Assembly (NCBI GenBank): GCA_910574455.1
Contig: CAJSYZ010000007.1
Location: 2,859,773-2,923,772 of the forward strand
DNA from: Trichaptum fuscoviolaceum
Lineage: Eukaryota > Basidiomycota > Agaricomycetes > Hymenochaetales > Trichaptaceae
Length of the DNA: 64,000 bases
Direction: 5' to 3'
Of the stretch, positions 55,793 through 64,000 are shown in pieces. The position numbers were made by a program, and so were the translations under genes. Every line of letters starts with the position of its first letter. Position 1 is the stretch's first letter. The notes under the pieces are model-generated. The model had not been told where the DNA came from. It did no database searches and worked only from the letters and a program-made list of their open reading frames with translations.

Positions 55793-57268
55793 TCAGATCG
55801 ACAGAGCAAAGCGGAAGACGCGGTCCTGCCGAGGATCTCCTCGGGCGGGCGCCCCCGCGCTGTCCAACTGCCAGATGTCCCGCTCGATAAACAGACAGCG
55901 CCCGTCTCGGCGCACGAGGAGGACCGTGGCGAGCCGCGTCCCGTAGTACTCAGGCCCGTCGGCGGACGCGTCGTGCGCGAGGCTGTGGTTGATGCGCAGC
56001 GGCGGGATGTGGATGGAGTTGCGGAGCTGCGCTCGGTTCCCCGGCGGTGCGTCTGACTCCAGCCTGCCCCGATGTATAAGCAATGTGTGGAATGGAATTG
56101 GCGCGTCATGATGGTATCAATGGAGCAATTAGTAAAAGGGCAGCAGTCCGAGTAGAACAGGCTGAGAGAAGGCGAGAACGAGATAGATAGAACACGGGAA
56201 GGATTGGAAGTTGGCCTTTGTTGTTGGGGAGGGGAGGGGGGAAGTGGCATTTGGTATCATGGCATCATAGCGTCACCCAAAGTCGGCGCGGCGCCCCTCA
56301 TTCGGCGACGGGAAGCGATATAGGCAACCGAGGGACGAAGTGTAGATAAACTTTGTCTGGGTCGAACTCACCTCAACATCTCGAAGAGTCGGTCCACGAG
56401 CGCCTCTTCGGACATGGACGTGCCGGCAGCGTCTTGGAACAAGAGCTGCGATAGGCACGCAACCCCTGTTTGGACCTTGGGCCAGTCCTTTCCATCGAGG
56501 CTGTCGACGCCGTTCGATACGCCCCCGGCGTGCCGTTCCTCACTTCGCAGCGGTCGCGAGGTGATCAGACCGCCTGCTCCGGAGTTCGTGACGAATGCGG
56601 CGTCGTACGTTACAGCTTGAGGTAAATCCAAACGTTCACCCGCTACTGCCGCACCGTCCTGATTAGCTGAGGTAGAGCTCAGCCTAGGGGCGAAGAGCAC
56701 CATGTTGAAGCCCCCGTAATCTACTGGCGAGCTCGCGCATAGCTCCTCGGTGTATCGATCGAGATCGGGCGTATCTGGTAGGAGGAAAGAAGAAACCAAA
56801 AGGCCCCTTGACAAAGTATGCGGTGCGACCGGCTCAGTGATATTTGTCCTAAAGGATAATAAATGGGAGGGGGAGGCACAAGTTTAGCACGGCATGATCT
56901 GCTTAGCAGAAACCAATACGCAGCATATTCGCGAGAAGCAAGCGAAGCGCATTCAGAGATATGTTGTATTGTGTGCATACTGACAGGAGGGCAACCTTTC
57001 CGGAGCGGTTTGTCCCGAACCATGAACCACCTGCTTGGAGATCGAGCCCAGACAGGACGAAGTGGTCGCTCGCTGAACCTTCTTGACCGTGTCCGAACGA
57101 ATGGAAATGGGCGTTTTCGGTCGCTCGTGAGAGATATTCATCACGGTTTGTGCATAAGATGCTGCAAAAAAGGACTTCAGTGGCGTCTTTTTTTTTTCGA
57201 GGAAACTTCCACGGAGCAGCGTACAGTGCGTAATCCAGATGCTCCAGGGACCAGAAGCCTACACACAT
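55793..57268 (-). CDS. TANGO2/NRDE family protein
   Basis: This is a homologue of TANGO2 (transport and Golgi organisation 2), a conserved protein linked to haem/lipid handling and ER-Golgi organisation; its biochemical role is not settled. The start at 57268 is MCVGFWSLEHLDYALYA, with the family's Cys at position 2. The signature LCTNRDEYLSRATENAHFHS carries the NRDE motif, followed by VLSGLDLQAGGSWFGTNRSG and KVALL, spliced to TNITEPVAPHTLSRGLLVSS and FLLPD. Later parts are VDYGGFNMVLFAPRLSS, TNSGAGGLITSRPL and LFQDAAGTSMSEEALVDRLF. The last exon has NSIHIPPLRIN, EYYGTRLATVLLVRRDGRCL and FIERDIW, ending at TGA 55793. Three or four introns fit, and length is typical. Confidence 0.9.
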
Positions 57269-58071
57269 GGCGGGATGGCTGATGAGGCTTGATAAGTATT
57301 AGTGAGGTGATGCGCGTTGCAACCGTACTTGCAATAATAGATGCGGAAGCAGATTAATCAAAGAATTAGCAGCGTGATATTGCCCTGTGGATTGGGTAGG
57401 TTGGCTTGAATGGTAGGCGCTATCACATGATGCAGCGCCGGCAATAAGTACATACACAATTGAGCTCAGAGGTCCAAAGGGGACCCAGAAGAGAGCAAAG
57501 AGTGGGTGGCCGTAAGTGCCAGAAAGCTGCGGTCAAGCCTCGTGTTTGGACGATGAAGCCGGGGTCACTGGCGTTGCACAAAGTTCAGACAGGCTCTCTG
57601 TGTCAGGGCGGCACACAAATATCAGAAACACGCTATAATCATCTCGCCTTCGCGTCATGCCTTGATTGACTCACGTACTCGCCGATTCTAAAGAGAGTTC
57701 AAAGGCTGATGGAAGGCGTGCATGAGACAAGGTGTCTGGCCAGCTAAAATACTCTCTTTGCCACAGGTTTCCCTCGCGATCTTGGTGCTTCTCCAATACA
57801 AGGCTTCCAAGGCCTTGTCCTTGCGCGGTTACTGCAGTCAATTCCGATATCCTATTAGAAAGGTTCTTAATAGGATGTCACTGAATACTCGATTCGAGCC
57901 TTGGTATACGTAGGGAGATGGTGGTGGGAGAGACGAAAAATCGTAAGAGACGCGGACCGCAGATCGTGTCAAAAAAGGAGTATGTCCAAAAGGAGCACTC
58001 TAACCTTTACCTTTACCATGTTGCACTTTCTTGCTTTTACCCTCATCTTTTCTCGTTGATCTTGCGTTCAT
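57269..58071. other. Divergent TANGO2/ARP6 intergenic region
   Basis: These 803 bp separate the two start codons. No gene is recognised; the 57460-57669 frame lacks any motif. It must contain both promoters. Confidence 0.5.
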
Positions 58072-60058
58072 ATGAATGTAACACCTGTCTTGGTTTTGGA
58101 CAACGGTGCGTCAACTATCAAAACCAACGTAGTGCCTGAGACGGGCAGTTCTGAGCCACAGTGCTTTTAATTTACTTGTTTTTCTCTACTGCAATCTGAA
58201 ATTCCTTTTAGCATAATCACCAATGCGATAATCCGTCAATCAAAAGGGACCAAGCAGACGTTTTTCGGACATGAATTCGACAGTTGCGATGACTTTGCAT
58301 CACTTCACTATCGCCTTCCATTTGAGAGAGTGCGTGTCTATTGACCTTTAGCGCATTTGAATTGGGTGTCATCATAGACCGGATACCAGGGATTTTTGAC
58401 AGATTGGGATGCGCAGAAGGCCATATGGGATGGTATACTATCCAAAGACGTGCTGAACGTGGGCCAAGCCATTGTCGCTTACTGAGACTTGCTAATGAAT
58501 CTCCATAGGTTAATCCCCCGGATTTTTCACTGCTCATCACTGAGCCGTACTTTAATTTGCCGAACATTCAAGAACAATATGATCAGTTTGTTTTCGAGGA
58601 GTACGATTTTCAGTCGTATTTCAGGACTACATGTGAGTCATCGCAATCGCCGGCCGTGCCTTTCGGACGCTCGAGCTGATCTATTGTACGGTTGGCATAG
58701 CGGCTGCACTAATACCTTATGGATCAGTCTTCGCAAATGATGTTGGCTCACCTCCTGAATGTCTGATGATCGTCGATTCAGGGTACAGCTTCACGCACGC
58801 TATACCGCTATTGAACGGGCGGGTTGTGTGGAAAGGTGTCCGGAGGTATGACCTTATCCGCTGATGTTATTATATACTTACTATACCCTCTCATGGATTG
58901 ATATCTATCTATCTTGCCGTCATACAGAATCGACGTTGGTGGAAAGTTCTTAACCAATTACTTGAAGGAGCTCCTTTCCTATCGCCAGTACGACATGATG
59001 GGCGAGACATACGTAACGAATGACATCAAAGAGAAATGCTGCTACATCTCGAATGACTACAAGAGAGACATGGAACTTTATCGGTGAGAATGCGAAAGCA
59101 CTCCTTTGCTATTTCTGCCGAGAAGTATGATCTGAAGTTTAGATCTCCTTGTTTACTCTGGAAAGTTCCGAACCGAATCAGATTATTCAGGAGTACGTGT
59201 TGCCGAACTTCTCAGAACGCCGTGAAGGGCGAATCAAAGGTCGAGATGAGATCCTTACCGATGAGGAAGACGTAGTCCGGATGGGAAACGAGCGATTTGC
59301 AGTACCAGAGTTGCTTTTTCGACCCTCTGATATCGGTAAGATATCTCACAACCGACCTGTCTAATGTAAGAGTTCTTCAACAACATCAAAGGGCTTTCGC
59401 AAACGGGATTATCTGGCACAATCGCAAATTCGATAGCCTCCTTACCGGAGGACATACAGGGACTCTTTTGGGCAAACATCGTTCTCATCGGAGGAAATGT
59501 CAAGTATGCAGGATTTCGAGAACGCCTGTGAGTACAACAATGAATATTCAAGTATAAAAACCATTAATTGAGATTGTTTTGTATGCCCTTTTTTCGCTTT
59601 TCGGAAAGTTTTTCTGAACTCAGGAGTCTCGCGCCAGTAGACTACGAGGTGAATGTCTACGAGCCTGATAAGTGAGTTGACTCATTGTCATATCGTTGGA
59701 TGCTGCTTCGTCGAAATAAAGCGCTGATTGATACATTGTCTGACTTCTATTCAGCCCCATCATCGAAGCCTACTATTCGGGTGCTGCATTTGCAAGTCAG
59801 GAAGAGTATGCAAGCCGTTGTGTAACACGGGCCGAGTATCAAGAGTTTGGCAGCAACGTGTGCAGAAAGAAGTTCGCCGGTGTTGCGTGGCAGGCTCGCG
59901 AAGAGGAAGACATCCCCGTCGAAGAAGAGAAAATAAGGGAGCGATCGAGGACAAAGGGGAAGGCTGCGGCGCGCTCCAAAAATATCGAAGACGAGGCGGG
60001 AAGCGGAAGGAAGACGGGAAGAGGATCACGGGCTGCAAGGGCCGCATCAACAAAATAA
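58072..60058 (+). CDS. ARP6: Actin-related protein 6 (SWR1 complex subunit)
   Basis: Arp6 is the actin-related subunit that, with Swc6, recruits the SWR1 remodeller that deposits H2A.Z. The start at 58072 is [19 protein letters not shown], the actin-fold phosphate-1 loop. Landmarks are [73 protein letters not shown] (phosphate-2 loop), [20 protein letters not shown] and [13 protein letters not shown]. Further on are [38 protein letters not shown] and [20 protein letters not shown], then [19 protein letters not shown]. The C-terminus extends into a highly basic tail ([18 protein letters not shown]) ending at TAA 60056-60058. This tail is longer than in many Arp6 proteins and may bind nucleic acid (inference). 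About nine introns are present. Confidence 0.92.
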
Positions 60059-62392
60059 ATGAGTAACCCAGGCCTTTGGACTGTGTGTACCCTCTGCGGA
60101 TATATTGAGTGTGGATTTTGTGTTTAACAGCATATGAGCAGGTGGGGCGCAGCGATCGACGTGGGCGCTAGCTCGTTGGTTATCTATCACCAATAATCAA
60201 CGTCAACCCCTGTGGACTGGTGACCGTACATCTGGAACAGCGTATTATCTGGGTCTACAGCACGCTTCGACTCCTCGCGATCGACCTGTGGCTTACGGGA
60301 GAGGGGGACAGCCATAATCCGCGACACTCGGGCTCCGTGGAGTAATCCTCGTCTACTTCCCTAGGATGACCACGGTGAACGAGAATCTCCGAGTCCTCAG
60401 GCTTTGGTTGACATAGCGGGTGTGCTATCCTTGCTGCATTCTATGTGAAAGATTGTCCCTTATTCGAAGCTCGACGATATATGAGGATCGAAGCTGGAGC
60501 ACGCGTTACAGGAGCATATCAACAGTCGATTCTGTGCAATATCGTATTCTACCGTCGGCCTTGGCAAAAGGCCAGTGGCTGGTTTATCCATTTGGTAGGA
60601 TGAATGCCGACAGAATCGGTTTCTCAGGGTACTGCGAACCAAACGGTGTGTTGAATACACTAGCAAGAGAGTCCGGGGGCAGCTAAAGAACTGAGCTTCT
60701 AACGGTATTGTGACCCTTTCTGCGGCGGCAAAATGATAATTTGGTGTGCCTTTCTCTTCGTGAGTTGGCTGCTCAAAGTTCAATTCACTTGTCATGAAGA
60801 TATCTATGTAGCTTGTGCATTGCTCAATCCACAGCCTTGGAATTAATCTCACCAGAGTCTCGAGCATTTGCACACGATGCCTAACATCAGTATTCAAATC
60901 AGTCAGCTCATTAATGCTGTGAGTAAGTACTACGGATGCGGAGATCGTATACGCACGATTGGTCTTGCGATGTGTTGCTATCCTCTGGTCAAATTAATTT
61001 ATCCTAACAATTTGAAGCACAGTTTACGACGAACATAATTTATTACAAGCTCTCTCATACAGTCTTACTAAAGCTTCTGCGGTATGAATGTACGCTCACA
61101 AATACACCCAACATCAAATCGTATTAGTGAGTACCGGGCGGCTACATAATACACAGTAGAAGGGTGCTAAGCCTAAACGGGATAATTACCTTATTCAAGG
61201 GGGAGCGGTGTTCCCGAAATGATCGACGCCCACCGTGAACTGAAACTCGATTATCCCGTCCTTCTAACATTTTGGTATAAAAGTGCGTGATTGTATCCAA
61301 GCAACTACTGGGTAAATATAATAAATAGGAGGGAGGTACTTCTTTAATATAAATCTCTAAATAAATTGTGTGCCTATACTGCAAGTTGAGATGGACTACT
61401 ACGCGAAAAGAGTTTACGGTATTGATGACGTTGTACTGTACTAGTAGTAGTAGTAAGCGAGTGAACGATCTGCCTGGGTACTTGAAACGCTGTTTCAGTA
61501 AGTACTTCGCGAACGGAATCCTCAGAAGCTCTATAGGAATAGAGCGATGACTAGTATCGGAGGCAATAGACATAGACGTCTTGGGAATCCGTGCCAGGAT
61601 CTGCCGACAATCTCAAGGCTAATGCCATTTCGCAAAGCTGTTCGGCTCCGATCCGAGCCAGAGATCAGCGCACATTCAAGTAAGCAGAGTCAGCTAAGAG
61701 GAGAATAGTAATTGTGCATGGAGCGAAAGTCTTTGTTTGAAACTGCGGAAGACGGCTCTACTGCGAGGGCTTCTTCCTACTCGTGTAGCAACCGAGAAGC
61801 ACGCGAAGCCGATGATCGTCGCCGTCAATGATCTTCTTAGACAAAAGCAGAATCCGAGGTTCCTGTGTACCGGCACTAGCAGAGAAAATGCAGCGATGAC
61901 GCTCCAATGGCAGTAAGAGACATCTCAGAGTTGGAACGGATAACTTGTTCGAGATACATACATCTGAGTGCTTATCATCCGAGAAAGTAGTATTTACTGT
62001 GTCTTTTAGAGAGTCCGAAGTGTTCCAGGCTCAGAGCCCACTTCTTCTCGAAACCTATCGTTCTGTACCAGTCTTCGCTTTTGTCATAAACAGCCGAGTA
62101 GAATAGACCTCCTTTACTCGGATTGCTGCACCAAACTACCTGAGTTCTTATTTGTCCTTCTCGACATCGAAGACAATTTCGATTCGAAGCCATTATCTGC
62201 AAACGATATGAGCAAGAGAGTTGCATTGCAATATTCTTTATTGTTTCTGATGATACGCTGTGGACAATGGGTCGGATAAACAGTCAGATTAAAATGAATA
62301 ACAAGATGTGATCCAGAGCGAAATGGGTTAAGCGGGGGGACCAGATTCCAGATTGGATGGCGTTCTAAACCTTTGTATTGAGATGAAAGTAA
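60059..62392. other. 2.3-kb intergenic region between ARP6 and the importin gene
   Basis: This region separates two convergent 3' ends. No full gene is recognised. It contains a short (TAG)n run near 61440-61455 and a small zinc-finger-like ORF at 61975-62193. ORFs at 60460-60897 and 61142-61573 (minus) show no motifs. Confidence 0.45.
61975..62193 (-). CDS. Possible small GRF-type zinc-finger ORF
   Basis: This short frame starts MASNRNCLRCREGQIRTQVV and continues WCSNPSKGGLFYSAVYDKSE, then DWYRTIGFEKKWALSLE. The CxxC start, the NPxxGG-FY core and the later aromatic residues resemble a GRF zinc finger (CxC ... NPGRxFYxC), but the second half of the ligand set is not clear. An in-frame ATG lies upstream at 62226. 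It could be a relic of a larger gene or a stand-alone small protein. Confidence is low. Confidence 0.3.
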   Translation of the reverse strand: MASNRNCLRCREGQIRTQVVWCSNPSKGGLFYSAVYDKSEDWYRTIGFEKKWALSLEHFGLSKRHSKYYFLG

Positions 62393-64000
62393 TCAAGCGC
62401 TTGAGGCTGCGGTAGAGTTCTTCTCGGCAATGGCCATGATTTCCATAAGTGCTGTCTGCTGCTCAACGTTGAGCGAAGTCGTGGCAACCTGGTATCCGCC
62501 AGGGTTCTTCATTTGGAACGCTGGGTAAAAGATGGATTAACTCATCGTCCCACCAGATGTGAATAGGTGATATACCTGTGAGAGCTGTCTTAAATGAAAC
62601 GTAAGGGTCAACATTGTCCAGAGGACTGATGAATCCGATCTCCTCGTCAATTGATTCATCATCTGACTCTGAGTCGGATTCATTGTCATCGTTCTGTCCC
62701 GCCTTCTCACGTAAACGGGCACCCTGGATCGGAATCAGTAAGCACCGATACAATTCAAAAGCTGCTAGAATTCGTACCTCCTTAGCAAGCATCTCGATAT
62801 ACTCAGAATCTTCGTCCCAAACATCACCTTCTGGTGATTAATTATCAGCACATGCCAAACACTAATCGCAAACTCGATATTACCGTCGTCGTCCTGGAGA
62901 TTAAGCAGCGCTTCCGCGGAGTCATCTTCGTCGTCCTCTTCTAGATCATCTTTGAGCGCATCTTCGAGTGCCTTACGCTCTGTAGCGCACGTGAGCATCT
63001 AAAACAATTTGCGTTTGAAATACCTACTTTCTTCTGCCTCCGGAAGACCTTGGAAAACGTGGAGAACAGCTGACACAATGCCCGCCCATCCATCTTGAAG
63101 TGGGGCAGGAACCAAAGTTGGGTCCATTTCAAGGAGAGCACACATCGTCATAATGCTTAGCTTCTTGTCATGCACACGAGGCAAGCCCGAAGGTGACTTG
63201 AGAGCAGTGAACCACTTATCAAAGAAGGTTCGACTAGCTCCCACCGAGGTTGCCTCCATCAAATGGAGGGCTGCTGATGGATTGTACAGAACAGCATTAA
63301 TCAGCGATTCGAGGTTGGCAAGACGGAGTGATCGAGAGTTAGCAGAATCTATCTGAGCAAGAGATATCTGGATGACACTAGGAAGAGCCTGGGTAAAGGA
63401 TCGGAGGTAAATGATGAGAAGAAAAAATGAAATATGAAAAGGCTCACATCGTCAACCTCCCCACGGAGATTTAAGAAGAATGATTCAATGAGTTTGCATG
63501 CATTGACACGATCATTTTCCCCAAGCTGATCGCTGTTCATGGCCGTCGTATATATGTCCAAAATCATCATCTTGTAGTCCGGCCGAGTCTTGAACACATC
63601 TGCTCCGTATGAGATGAAGTTGTCAAGGGAAGGAAGCATTTCTAAATACTAAAGTGAGTATCGAGCTTTCAAATTAATTGTAAACGAATAATTACCATCA
63701 AGGAAGTCAATTGCATCTGCTTTAAAGAGCTTATACGTGATCTCGAATACTTGCCACATCTTAGTGGTGATAGCGCGTAAGTTGAAAGTCAACGCATCGA
63801 TTAGGTCGTACATGTTGTCGAACAAATCTTGAAAGACAGAGATGAGGGCCACAGCCGCTAACACAATCAATCATGAAACTTACCGATGAGCTTATTCTCA
63901 AGAGTGAAAATGATGATCGGAACTGTGATATCTTCAACTTGAGCAAGGATATCCTTCGCATCATCTACTGATGTTATGATCTGAAATGAAGATGAATAAA
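62393..64000 (-). CDS. Importin-7/8 type karyopherin (Nmd5/Sxm1), C-terminal part
   Basis: This importin-beta-family nuclear transport receptor carries ribosomal proteins and other cargo into the nucleus. Only the C-terminal half lies in the window; the 5' end is beyond base 64000. Exons in order give SVDDAKDILAQVEDITVPII, LFDNMYDLIDALTFNLRAIT, TKMWQVFEITYKLFKADAID, FLDEMLPSLDNFISYGADVF, MMILDIYTTAMNSDQLGEND, VNACKLIESFFLNLRG, ASRTFFDKWFTALKS and KKLSIMTMCALLEMDPTLVP. An acidic end then follows (LKDDLEEDDEDDSAEALLNL, NDDNESDSESDDESIDEEIG) with FISPLDNVDPYVSFKTALT and FQMKNPGGYQVATTSLNVEQ, to TGA 62393-62395. HEAT-like helices and the late acidic stretch fit importin 7/8. Confidence 0.9.

Overview
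This window is nuclear DNA of a filamentous basidiomycete, most likely an Agaricomycete. Genes are packed on both strands and split by many introns of about 48-60 nt with GTRNGN donors, CTRAC-type branch sites and YAG acceptors. The proteins are standard fungal housekeeping families: TAF6, dynactin p62, Gpi1, ING/PHD, Mrt4, deoxyhypusine hydroxylase, Gut2, Arp6 and an importin-beta. A CmcJ/AsaB-like oxidoreductase and a metazoan-type phosphatidylserine synthase are also present. No bacterial operon, CRISPR array, rRNA or convincing tRNA gene was seen.

Region 1 (1-14.2 kb) is a large, recent head-to-tail segmental duplication. Copy 1 runs from before the window start to about 5666 and copy 2 from 8519 or earlier to about 14196. 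Each copy carries, on the minus strand, a CRAL-TRIO/BCH plus RhoGAP gene (intact in both). Each also carries a frameshifted BMS1 GTPase relic, a TATA-box/short-intron transcription unit, and a minus-strand gene of unknown function that is open in copy 1 but has a nonsense codon in copy 2. The 2.85 kb between the copies is filled with three different tandem-repeat families. The duplication stops almost exactly at the start codon of GPI1.

Region 2 (14.2-39.8 kb) is ordinary gene-dense euchromatin. In order it holds GPI1 (+), dynactin p62 (-), TAF6 (+), a membrane-anchored aspartic protease (+), an ING-family PHD protein (-), MRT4 (-), deoxyhypusine hydroxylase (+), a CmcJ/AsaB-type oxidoreductase (-), a coiled-coil protein (-), a small membrane protein (-), GUT2 (+) and a base-exchange-type phosphatidylserine synthase (-). 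Several neighbours share short divergent promoters: p62/TAF6 (225 bp), MRT4/DOHH (244 bp), membrane protein/GUT2, and RhoGAP/GPI1. The 3' flank of TAF6 shares about 200 bp with the 3' end of both RhoGAP copies.

Region 3 (39.98-41.46 kb) is a nested pair of non-autonomous inverted-repeat transposons. The outer element has a 9-bp target-site duplication. The inner one, with near-perfect long arms and an 11-bp target-site duplication, sits inside the right terminal repeat of the outer one.

Region 4 (41.5-52 kb) is gene-poor and holds only splice-like coding fragments and simple repeats.

Region 5 (52-64 kb) contains a Zn2Cys6 transcription factor with a 14-nt micro-exon, a TANGO2/NRDE protein (-), ARP6 (+), a possible small GRF-like ORF and the C-terminal part of an importin-7/8-type karyopherin (-) that runs off the right edge. 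Exon borders were read by eye and the spans given are start-to-stop genomic spans including introns.
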